Below are positions 17,617-25,348 of a DNA stretch of 64,000 nt, in pieces (within the stretch, counting starts at the first letter, position 1; each line of letters begins with the position of its first letter). This DNA is from Camelimonas lactis (GTDB lineage: Bacteria > Pseudomonadota > Alphaproteobacteria > Rhizobiales > Beijerinckiaceae): positions 62,001 through 126,000 of the forward strand of contig NZ_SLWL01000008.1 in assembly GCF_004342915.1 (NCBI RefSeq), given 5' to 3'. The notes beneath the pieces are model-generated. The model saw only the letters and a program-made list of their open reading frames with translations. It ran no database searches and was not told the DNA's origin. The position numbers were made by a program, and so were the translations under genes.

Positions 17617-18603
17617 ATGGTCAGCAGTTCTGGCAATCCGGAATTCCGGATGATCGACGCCAATGGCGTCCGGTTGCGCGCCGCCGTCGCCGGCGAGGGG
17701 CCGCTGGTGGTGCTTGTGCACGGCTTTCCGGAAAGCTGGGCGGCATGGCGGCATCAGATCGGCCCTATCGCAGAAGCCGGTTTCAAGGTTTGCGCCATCG
17801 ATTGCCGGGGCTATGGCGGCAGCGACAGGCCGCACCCGGTGGAGGCCTATGATCTGGAAACGATGACCGCAGATATCGCTGGCGTCGTCGCCGCTGAAGG
17901 CGGCGGCGCGCCTGGCGTGCTGATCGGTCACGACTGGGGCGCCCATCTGGTGTGGCATACGGCCCTGCTGCACCCGGACAGGATCAGGGCGGTGGCGGCC
18001 CTGTCCGTGCCGTTCCTGGGCGTGGCCGAGCGGGCGCTGATCGATGCGGTGCGGCCAGCCTACGGAGATCGCGGCAAATTCTTCTACCAGGAATATTTCC
18101 AGAAAGAGGGCGTCGCGGAAGCGGAGGCCGAACGCGATCTGAACGCCTTTGTGCGCCGGTTCTATTTCTGGTTGTCCGGCGAGGCCCCGGATGGCCTCGG
18201 CAACGGTCGCCCCGCCAGCGGCGGCGTGCTCGACGGTCTTCCTGATCCCGATCCATTCCCTGGCTGGATGACGGAGGAAGACATCGCCTATCTGGTCAGC
18301 GAATTTCGCCAGAGCGGCCTGCGCGGACCCTTGAACCGCTATCGCAACCAGCATCGCGACGTTGCGTTCCTGACCCCCTGGCGCGGTCAGAAGATCCAGC
18401 AGCCTGCGTTCTTCATCGGCGGTGAGCGGGACCTGGTGCTGTCGATGGTTCCGGGCCTCGACATGATCGCCGCCATGCGCCGGAATGTGCCGAACCTTAC
18501 CGGCGCCGTGATGCTGGAGGGCTGCGGTCACTGGACCCAGCAGGAGCGCCCGCAGGAGGTGACGGCGGCGCTGGTCGGCTGGCTGAAGGGGCTGCCGGCG
18601 TAA
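17617..18603 (+). CDS. Epoxide hydrolase-type alpha/beta hydrolase
   Basis: This 328-residue alpha/beta hydrolase has the soluble epoxide hydrolase pattern. The oxyanion motif HGFPES comes first, the nucleophile is D106 in 'GHDWGA', the acid is probably D272 in 'GGERDLVLS' and the base is H305 in 'GCGHWTQQE'. An aspartate rather than serine nucleophile marks epoxide hydrolases and haloalkane/haloacetate dehalogenases. The lid has tyrosines ('FYQEYFQ') that could activate an epoxide. ATG 17617 is preceded by GGGGAGGA. It stands alone and converges with the next gene. Dehalogenase activity is the main alternative. Confidence 0.87.
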   Translation: MVSSSGNPEFRMIDANGVRLRAAVAGEGPLVVLVHGFPESWAAWRHQIGPIAEAGFKVCAIDCRGYGGSDRPHPVEAYDLETMTADIAGVVAAEGGGAPGVLIGHDWGAHLVWHTALLHPDRIRAVAALSVPFLGVAERALIDAVRPAYGDRGKFFYQEYFQKEGVAEAEAERDLNAFVRRFYFWLSGEAPDGLGNGRPASGGVLDGLPDPDPFPGWMTEEDIAYLVSEFRQSGLRGPLNRYRNQHRDVAFLTPWRGQKIQQPAFFIGGERDLVLSMVPGLDMIAAMRRNVPNLTGAVMLEGCGHWTQQERPQEVTAALVGWLKGLPA

Positions 18604-18643
18604 GAGCGCGAAGGCGCGACGGCGCCCACGCCCTGAGGCCTGG

Positions 18644-18674
18644 CCGCGCGCCTGCCCATGGGGGTCGCGCGCGG
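18644..18674. terminator. Candidate bidirectional terminator between convergent genes
   Basis: An 8-bp perfect inverted repeat (18644-18651 with 18667-18674) with a 15-nt loop lies in the 86-nt gap between the converging epoxide hydrolase gene and the broken MFS gene. No T-run is seen on either strand. Confidence 0.4.
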
Positions 18675-18689
18675 CGGGTTTCCGGCGCC

Positions 18690-20117
18690 TCATTCGTGCA
18701 GCGCCAGCGGGCGGGCGACGTGCTCGAGCGGCCGCCGCTCCGCCGCCACGCCCCAGCGCCATGCGATGACGCCGGCCGCGATCATCAGCGCCGCGCCCAG
18801 CAGGTAGCCGCCGAACACGCTGTTGCGCGAGCCGCTTGCGATCAGCACGCCAAACAGCGCCGGCCCGGCCACGCCGCCAAGGCCGGTGCCGATGGCGTAG
18901 AACGTGGCGATGGCCAGGGCGCGAATCTCCAGCGGAAAGGTCTCGCTGACGGTGAGATAGGCGGAGCTCGCGGCGGCGGAGGCGAAAAAGAACACGATGA
19001 CCCAGGCCAGGGTCTGGGTCTGGGCCGTCAGCAGGTTACGCTGGAACAGCAGCCCGGTGATGGCCAGCAGCACCGCCGAGGTGATGTAGGTGAAGGCGAT
19101 CATCTGCCGGCGGCCAATGGTGTCGAACAGCCGGCCGAGCAGCAGCGGTCCCAGAAAATTTCCGGCGGCGAAGGGCAGGATGTACCAGCCAATGGATGCG
19201 GCGGGAACGCCGAAGAAATCCGCCAGCACCAGCGCATAGGTGAAAAAGATCGCGTTGTAGAAAAACGCCTGGGCCGCCATCAGCGCCAGCCCCACGAGGG
19301 CCCGGTCGCGGTGGCGCCGGAACAGCACGTCGAACACTTCCCGGATCGGCGTGTGGGTGCGGGAGCGCAGCCGGACCTTCTCCGTGACCGGGGCGAGCGT
19401 GTGGCCGCTGGCGATGAAGCGCTGTTCGATGTCGGCGACGATCGCCTCCGCTTCCGCGACGCGGCCATGGGTCATCAGCCAGCGCGGACTTTCCGGCAGC
19501 CACATGCGCATGAACAGCACAATGGTTCCCAGGACGGCGCCGAGACCGAAACAGGCGCGCCAGCCCAGTTCGACGCCGAGGATATGCGGGCTCAGCAGCA
19601 CCACCGAGCCCACCGCCCCCAGCGCCGCGCCGATCCAGAACGAGCCATTGATGACCAGATCGGTCCAGCCGCGCACGCGCGCCGGCGTCAGCTCCTGGAT
19701 GGTGGAGTTGATGGCGGTGTATTCGCCGCCGATGCCAGCGCCGGTGAGGAAGCGGAACAGGCAAAAGCTCCACAGGTTCCAGGAGAACGCGGTCGCGGCG
19801 GTGGCGAACAGGTAGACGGCGAGGGTGATGAAAAACAGCTTCTAGCGGCCGAGCCGGTCGGTCAGCCAGCCGAAAAACAGCGCGCCGAGCACGGCGCCAG
19901 TGATGTAGACGCTGCCGGCCATGGCGACGTCCAGGCCAGAGAACTGCATGATGGCGCTCTGGCGCAGCGCCCCCGCCACCGACCCGGCCAGGGTGACTTC
20001 GAGGCCATCCAGGATCCAGGTGACGCCGAGGGCCGCCACCGCCAGCGTGTGGAACCGCCCCCATGGCAAACGGTCGAGCCGGGCGGGAATGTCGGTTTCC
20101 ACGATATCCGCTGTCAT
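18690..20117 (-). pseudogene. MFS transporter interrupted by one in-frame amber codon
   Basis: Read from ATG 20117 (GGGGAGAG upstream) the frame codes for a 12-helix MFS transporter of the sugar/aromatic-acid porter type. It is 475 residues long if the TAG at 19844-19842 is read through. The TAG falls right after 'GWLTDRLGR', the cytoplasmic loop motif between helices 2 and 3, where relatives have Lys or Arg. The next codon is AAG and the same frame continues without any other stop: 'KLFFITLAVYLFATAATA', 'GAGIGGEYTAINS', then the second half to 18690. Everything else looks intact. It may be a recent nonsense mutation, a sequencing error or, less likely, read-through. Confidence 0.85.
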
Positions 20118-20329
20118 GTCTCTCCCCTGTCCACGTTCTGTTATCGGCGGCGCTTCGCGCAGGGCGTGCGTGGACGCAGGCCAGACGTGCGAATTGATCT
20201 GCCGACCTGCCCTCCAGCCGCTGGACGGGGATCAGATCACATCGCCCCTGGGCGCGCTGTCTCCAGCTGGGAATTGCGTGATCAAAGGCTCCGCAATGTC
20301 CCGCCGGACAGCCGCCGCCGGACCATGCC

Positions 20330-21238
20330 TCAAACCCGCCCGAGGGCCAGGGCGACGCCGCCGAGCGTCAGGCCGATGGCCGCCATCTCGCGCACGCCAA
20401 GCGGCTCGCCCAGGGCAACGGCGGCGGCGACAGTGGCGATGACCGGCACAAGCAACATGCCGGCCGAGGCGCCGGCCGGCGGCAGGCGGCGCAGGGTCTC
20501 GAACCAGCTCAGGTAACAGACCGCCATGGGGATCAGCATCATGTAGACGAGGCAGGCGAGCCCCGCCGCCGAAAGCTCCAGATAACGCGGCCCCTCGAAC
20601 ACCATGCCAAGAACCAGCATGACGAGGCAACCGAGGCCAACCTGCCAGGCGACCGCCGCGAGCGGCGGCAGCGGCAGCGGTTTTCTGTTCAGGATATTGC
20701 CCAGCGCGAACAGAATGGCGGCGGCCAGTGACAGCCCGATCCCCAGAAGCCGGTCGCCGCTGAACGGCGCGCCGCCGCCGCCGCCCAGCAGCAGGGCGAC
20801 CCCGGCCAGTCCAAGGACAACCGCGGCGACGTCGCGCAGCGCCGGGCGCATGTTGCGCAGCGGCCAGGCCAGCAGCAACGTCCAGATGGGCATGGTGTAG
20901 ACAATGAGCGCCCCTTCGCTCACCGGGATGAATTTCATCGCCACCGTGGTCAGCCCCATCCAGGCGAACACGTTGGTGAAGGAGGCGAACAGCAGTTGCG
21001 GGATGATGGCGCGCGGCGCGGCGAGCGACTGCCCCCGGCTCGCGGCGATGGCGGCGAGAATGCACGCGGCCGCCACGCCGGCCAGGCCCCGGGAGAACAG
21101 GGGCGGCCAGTCGCGCAGCAGAATTTTCATCAGCGGCCAGTTCAGCCCCCAACCAACCGCGGTAATGCCGAGACAGGTGAGGCCCGTGAGCCGCGCGCGC
21201 GCCGCGTCCATGTCGGTTGCATCAGTTTCCGAAGTCAT
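20330..21238 (-). CDS. EamA-family (DMT superfamily) permease
   Basis: This 302-residue membrane protein has ten predicted helices and two EamA repeats. The first begins at 'GITAVGWGLNWPLMKILL' (about residue 23) and the second at 'LLGIGLSLAAAILFALGNI'. The family exports amino acids, metabolites or drugs. The ATG at 21238 has only a weak AGG upstream. The gene lies 212 nt before the broken MFS gene on the same strand. The substrate cannot be inferred. Confidence 0.85.
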   Translation of the reverse strand: MTSETDATDMDAARARLTGLTCLGITAVGWGLNWPLMKILLRDWPPLFSRGLAGVAAACILAAIAASRGQSLAAPRAIIPQLLFASFTNVFAWMGLTTVAMKFIPVSEGALIVYTMPIWTLLLAWPLRNMRPALRDVAAVVLGLAGVALLLGGGGGAPFSGDRLLGIGLSLAAAILFALGNILNRKPLPLPPLAAVAWQVGLGCLVMLVLGMVFEGPRYLELSAAGLACLVYMMLIPMAVCYLSWFETLRRLPPAGASAGMLLVPVIATVAAAVALGEPLGVREMAAIGLTLGGVALALGRV

Positions 21239-21275
21239 GGAGCGCCTGGGAGCATTTCGCCGGGGACACGCAAGA

Positions 21276-22481
21276 TCAATCGATGTCTTCCTGGTTCCAT
21301 TTCTGGCCGTCGAACACTGAAATGTAGAGTTTCCTGAACGGCGTGTAATCGTTCGGCGTGATGGCGTAGGCCACGCCGGGCAACAGGGCCGGGGCCTTGA
21401 CGCCGTTCATGCTGGTCATCTGCTTCAGCAGGTTCTTGCGGGTCAGTTCGTCGCCACACCGCTCCAGCCCGAGCGCCAGCACCGTGGCGGCGGAATAGGC
21501 GATGAAGGCGAGGTCGTTGTCAGGGTCGACGTTGGGCAGATACTTCTTGCGGAAGGCGTGGAACTGCAAAATCTCGGGATCATTGGCCCATTCCGGGCTG
21601 CCGAGACTGCGGAAGGTGCGGGCGGTCGTCAGGCCGGCGGCGTTCTCCTTGCCGGCGGCGTTGATCATCGGCGCGCCCACGGCGGTGGACGAAATGAGGT
21701 GGAGCGGCTTCCAGCCCAGCTCCGCCATCTTGCGGATGGCCTGGGAGGACGCCTTGCCGGTCGAGGCGTCGAGAACGACGTTGGCGCCCGACTGGTAGAG
21801 TTTCAGCACCTGGCTGTCGATCGTGGGGTCGGTCAGGTCGTAGGAGGCTTCGGAAATGATCAGGCTGTCAGCCCGGTCCCCCAGCGCCTCGCGAAACCCC
21901 TTGACGTAATCGCGGCCGAATTCGTCGTTCTGGTAAAGCAGCGCCACCCTGGGTTCAGGGACTTTCTTCAGGGCGTACTTCGCCAGGATGTGGCCTTCGG
22001 TCGGGTAGAGCGCCTGACCTGGCACGGTCCACGGGAATTCCTTCGGATTATTCCAGCGCGAGGCGCCGGTGAACAGGTACAGCTGCGGCACGCCCTTGCT
22101 GTTCAGATATTTTTGCACCGCCAGCTGCCCGGCGGAGCTGGTGCTGCCGAACAGCGCCAGCACGCCGTCCTGCTCCACCAGCTTGCGGGTCTGCTCCACG
22201 GTTTTGGGCGTGCTGTAGGCGTCGTCCATGCTCAGGAACACGACCTTGCGGCCGTTGATCCCGCCCTTCGTTTCATTGAGCATGTCGAAATAGGCCTTCA
22301 TCGACCGGCCGATGACGCCATAGGGCGCGCCGGGACCGCTGTGGGGGATGGTTTGGCCAATCCTGATTTCAGTATCGCTGGCGCCGACGTCATACGCCTT
22401 GCCTGGCGACTTGCTTTGGGCCCAGGCAGGCGCCGACAGGGTCATGACGGCGGCGATCAGGCCGGTAACAAGTGCGCGCAT
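21276..22481 (-). CDS. Branched-chain-amino-acid-type ABC substrate-binding protein (orphan 1)
   Basis: This 401-residue periplasmic type-I binding protein (Peripla_BP_6, LivK-like) has a signal peptide ending 'APAWA'. Conserved blocks include 'IRIGQTIPHSGPGAPYG', 'GGINGRKVVFLSMDDAY' and 'LYQNDEFGRDYVKGF'. ATG 22481 has GGGAGGAAGAG upstream. No permease or ATPase genes lie beside it. It is similar throughout to the binding protein at 40965-42176. Homologs bind amino acids, urea, amides or aromatic acids; the ligand is not predictable from the sequence. Confidence 0.88.
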   Translation of the reverse strand: MRALVTGLIAAVMTLSAPAWAQSKSPGKAYDVGASDTEIRIGQTIPHSGPGAPYGVIGRSMKAYFDMLNETKGGINGRKVVFLSMDDAYSTPKTVEQTRKLVEQDGVLALFGSTSSAGQLAVQKYLNSKGVPQLYLFTGASRWNNPKEFPWTVPGQALYPTEGHILAKYALKKVPEPRVALLYQNDEFGRDYVKGFREALGDRADSLIISEASYDLTDPTIDSQVLKLYQSGANVVLDASTGKASSQAIRKMAELGWKPLHLISSTAVGAPMINAAGKENAAGLTTARTFRSLGSPEWANDPEILQFHAFRKKYLPNVDPDNDLAFIAYSAATVLALGLERCGDELTRKNLLKQMTSMNGVKAPALLPGVAYAITPNDYTPFRKLYISVFDGQKWNQEDID

Positions 22482-22781
22482 CTCTTCCTCCCGTAATCTT
22501 GTCGGCGACGTCTGCGTTTGAACAACAGGCCAACGTGTTTTCCGCAGGCTAGAAGCAGTGGATGCGCAGATCAATGCGCGCGCTGGCATGTCGGTGCTGC
22601 ATGGGTGCGCATCGACGCCTCCTGGCGATCTGGCCCGGATCTCTGGCGGGATGCGTCGGTGAGCTCGCGGACACGGCGCGCCATGGAGCAACGGGCTCTG
22701 ATGCAGGCGCTTGCCAACCATTTGAGTTCAGGACGGAATTGATGGCGCGTCCCGTTATCGTTCAAAAAAAACCGGCGTGAA

Positions 22782-22789
22782 CGTATACG
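22782..22789. promoter_or_regulatory. Candidate operator palindrome CGTATACG
   Basis: A self-complementary CGTATACG core within GTGAACGTATACGAG lies in the AT-rich part of the divergent region. GTATAC-centred palindromes are typical of GntR-family operators. It could control the sugar ABC operon or the binding-protein gene. No regulator gene is adjacent, so this is a guess from form and position. Confidence 0.3.
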
Positions 22790-22880
22790 AGATTTGTGAT
22801 TTTTCTTTACGGCGACCTCATGACGTAATCTGATGGAGGTTGGGTGACGGCTGGATGCTTCGGTGATCCGGCCGGCCAGG

Positions 22881-22916
22881 GGCGGCGTCAAGGGCGGCGT
22901 CAAGGGCGGCGTCAAG
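22881..22916 (+). repeat. Three perfect tandem copies of a 12-nt unit
   Basis: GGCGGCGTCAAG occurs three times without mismatch at 22881-22892, 22893-22904 and 22905-22916. If translated from an upstream start of the permease frame it would encode repeated Gly-Gly-Val-Lys. It is more likely untranslated leader. Such arrays vary in copy number by slippage. Confidence 0.85.
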
Positions 22917-23018
22917 GCGGCCCAAAGGGTCGGCCCGTCCTGGCGATGGGTTCACATCGCTGGTTCGCCAGGGCGGTCAAACAGCCCGGCGCGGGTGGAA
23001 ACAGACAACGGGGCGGGC

Positions 23019-24032
23019 ATGACCCAGGCAGACATCACCGTCGGCCGTCGCCAGTCGGCGGCGGCGGGCCGCAGGAAGTTTCAGTCTCAGGAGATGGCGA
23101 TTTTCGCCATCGCCGCGGCGCTGGCGGTGCTGTTCGCGTTCATGCTGCCAGGCTTCGCCACCATCAACAACATGCTCACCCTGGCGCGCAGCGTCTCCGT
23201 GCTTGGCGTTCTAAGTCTCGCCATGGCCCTTGTGGTGATTGGCCGGGGGCTCGACCTGTCGCTGATCGCCAGCATGGCGGCCGGCGCGGCGACGGTAATG
23301 GCCTTGCAGGGCGCTGGCTACGCCTTCCCGCTGGCCATCCTGGCCGGGTTGGCGGTGGCGATGGCGATCGGCCTCGTCAATGGCTGGATTATCGCCTTCA
23401 TTGAGGTGCCGGCCCTGTTCACCACGCTGGCCATGTCGCTGCTGGTGTTTGGCGTCGCCCGCTTCGCTTTCAAAAGCGTGCTGGTGTATCCGCCGGCCGA
23501 CGCGCACGCTTTCCTGTTCCTGGGTCAGGGCAAGCTGTTCGGCGTGCCCATGCCGATCATCGTTTTCGCGGTGCTGGCGGTGGCGATGCACCTGTTCCTG
23601 TCCCGCACCACGCCTGGTCGTTTCACCTATGCGCGCGGCGACAATCCCGAGGCCGCCCGGCTGACTGGCGTGGACGTGCGTCGCGACATCATCATCTCCT
23701 ACATGCTCGCCGCCGGCCTGAGCCTGCTGGCCGGCCTGGTTTCGGCTTCAGCCACCGCCAGCATGAACCTGCAGATCATCACCGGCACCATGATCTTCGA
23801 CGTGGTGCTGGTGGTGGTGCTGGGCGGCGTCAGCCTTGTGGGCGGGCGCGGCAGCGTGCTTAGCGTCCTGGCCGGGGCGTTGCTGATCGGCGTGCTGCTC
23901 AACGGCCTCACCATCATGAACGTCAACAACCAGATGCAGGACATCGTGCGCGGCCTGGTGCTGCTGGGCGCCATCATTCTCGATAACCGCCTGCACCCGC
24001 GCGACGAGGAAACGGCCCGTCAGGGCGACTGA
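23019..24032 (+). CDS. CUT2-type sugar ABC transporter permease
   Basis: This 337-residue inner-membrane permease of the RbsC/XylH class has about 8-10 helices. Signature stretches are 'ARSVSVLGVLSLAMALVVIG', 'GRGLDLSLIASMAAG', 'YARGDNPEAARLTGVDV' (the loop contacting the ATPase) and 'VVLGGVSLVGGRGS'. ATG 23019 follows GGGGCGGG; the frame is open further upstream but that part looks non-coding. It is the first gene of a five-gene operon with its binding protein, a permease-lactonase fusion, an SMP-30-like protein and the ATPase. With the fused permease it probably forms a heterodimeric channel. Confidence 0.9.
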   Translation: MTQADITVGRRQSAAAGRRKFQSQEMAIFAIAAALAVLFAFMLPGFATINNMLTLARSVSVLGVLSLAMALVVIGRGLDLSLIASMAAGAATVMALQGAGYAFPLAILAGLAVAMAIGLVNGWIIAFIEVPALFTTLAMSLLVFGVARFAFKSVLVYPPADAHAFLFLGQGKLFGVPMPIIVFAVLAVAMHLFLSRTTPGRFTYARGDNPEAARLTGVDVRRDIIISYMLAAGLSLLAGLVSASATASMNLQIITGTMIFDVVLVVVLGGVSLVGGRGSVLSVLAGALLIGVLLNGLTIMNVNNQMQDIVRGLVLLGAIILDNRLHPRDEETARQGD

Positions 24033-24067
24033 AACCGTCAGAAACAACAAAATCGGGGGAGACTTCC

Positions 24068-25141
24068 ATGCGCGTATCCAGAGCATTTTCCAGCGGCGTC
24101 GCCCATGCGTCCGGCGCCTTCCGGCGCGCTGTCGCCGGCTCTGTCCTGGGCGGTTGTTTCGCCCTCGCGGCGTTGTCAGACCCGGCGACGGCCGCCGATG
24201 CGCCGAAACCGTCGAAGAACGCGCTGGAATTGCAAGCCCGGGCCGAAAAGGCCCTCAAGGGAAAAACCATCGGCTGGGTGCCGGTGACCCTCGGCATTCC
24301 GCTTTCGGACGAGTGGACCGCCACCATGAAGCAGGAGGCGGAGAAGCTTGGCATGAAACTGGTGGTGCGCGATCCCGGCTGGAACGCCACCGCCCAGTTG
24401 CAGGCGGTTTCCGCCCTGATCGGCGAGAAAGTCGACGTGCTGGTGGTGCAGAACCCCAATGTCCAGCTGCTTGCCCGTGAACTGAAACGCGCCAATGAGG
24501 CCGGCATCTACGTGGTGCAGGTCAACATGGCCTCCAACTATGACGGCGACGCCTATGTGGGCGGCGACTTCATCCGCATCGGCCAGTTGCTGGGCGAGGA
24601 CGTGGTGAAGGCCTGCGGCAAGGGCTCAGGCACATCAGGCAAGGTGCAGATCATCCAGGGCGAACTCACCGCCACCGCCAGCCTCGACCAGCTCGCCGGC
24701 CTGATGGAGGCGCTGAACAAGGACGACACGATCAAGGTCGTTTCCAACCAGGCCGCCAACTGGGACGCCACCAAGGCGCTCGACATCACGTCATCAGTCA
24801 TCCAGCAGCACCCGGACCTGTGCGCGAGCGTCGGCTTCTGGGGCGTCATGCAGCGCGGCGCTTCTCAGGCGCTGAAGACCGCCGGCAAGCTCGATCAGGT
24901 CAAGAGCTACGCCTCCGGCGAGGGCGGACCGGCGGATTGCGACATGCTCCAGCAGGGTCTGCTGTACAAATATCTGAACTACAACGCCCGCCTGCAGGGG
25001 CACGACATCATCCAGACCATCAGTTTCCTGCTGCAGAATGGCGACAAGCCGGGGACGAAGCACATCGCCAATTTCAGCCAGCTGGTGATGCTCGACAAGG
25101 AGACCGGCAAGGGCGACGCCTGCTACAGCGCGCGCAAATAG
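24068..25141 (+). CDS. Sugar ABC transporter substrate-binding protein
   Basis: This 357-residue periplasmic binding protein of the ribose/galactose class (Peripla_BP_4) has a long signal region ending near 'DPATAAD' (about residue 42). The core begins 'GKTIGWVPVTLGIPLSDEW' and contains 'ALIGEKVDVLVVQNP', typical of CUT2 proteins that bind monosaccharides or related compounds. ATG 24068 has GGGGGAGAC upstream. The mature protein has conserved-looking cysteines ('KACGKG', 'DLCASV', 'ADCDML', 'DACYSA') that could form disulfides. The ligand is unknown; the linked SMP-30 proteins suggest a sugar lactone or sugar acid. Confidence 0.88.
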   Translation: MRVSRAFSSGVAHASGAFRRAVAGSVLGGCFALAALSDPATAADAPKPSKNALELQARAEKALKGKTIGWVPVTLGIPLSDEWTATMKQEAEKLGMKLVVRDPGWNATAQLQAVSALIGEKVDVLVVQNPNVQLLARELKRANEAGIYVVQVNMASNYDGDAYVGGDFIRIGQLLGEDVVKACGKGSGTSGKVQIIQGELTATASLDQLAGLMEALNKDDTIKVVSNQAANWDATKALDITSSVIQQHPDLCASVGFWGVMQRGASQALKTAGKLDQVKSYASGEGGPADCDMLQQGLLYKYLNYNARLQGHDIIQTISFLLQNGDKPGTKHIANFSQLVMLDKETGKGDACYSARK

Positions 25142-25159
25142 GCGCGTCCCGTTTTCCGG

Positions 25160-25178
25160 GCCGGCGCGTGACGCCGGC
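25160..25178 (+). terminator. Hairpin after the binding-protein gene
   Basis: A 7-bp GC-only stem (25160-25166 with 25172-25178) with a 5-nt loop starts 19 nt after the binding-protein stop. Hairpins here commonly stabilise upstream mRNA so that more binding protein than permease is made. There is no T-run. The role is inferred. Confidence 0.45.
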
Positions 25179-25348
25179 GCGGTCGTTCCGGGCGTTTGCA
25201 TCGGCCATTCAGGCCGGCGGCGCCGTGTCCCGCTGATCCGCGTCTTGCCGCGAAGCCGCCGCCGCGCAGCCATGCGCCGAAGCAGAAAGAAGCCGCGCGA
25301 TCCGGTTCCGCTGACGGAACCTGATCCGGCCTCCGCAGGAAAATCTTC

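Larger units (their letters stand above)
22482..23018. other. Divergent intergenic region before sugar ABC operon
   Basis: About 540 bases separate the minus-strand binding-protein gene from the plus-strand sugar permease. Both promoters must be here. I see a palindrome at 22782-22789 in an AT-rich stretch (22760-22835), and three tandem 12-nt units at 22881-22916. No convincing gene is present. A plus-strand open frame upstream of 23019 only encodes a Gly/Val/Lys repeat and Arg-rich filler and is probably not translated. Confidence 0.55.

Noticed and set aside
15892-18762. 956-codon open frame on the minus strand
   Set aside because: It runs antisense to clcA and the epoxide hydrolase, both with clear motifs. 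Its translation is His/Arg/Gln-rich and low in order, as expected for the shadow of GC-rich genes.
22863-23018. N-terminal extension of the sugar permease carrying a GGVK repeat
   Set aside because: There is no good ribosome site, the composition is Arg/Gly-rich, and related permeases begin near 23019.
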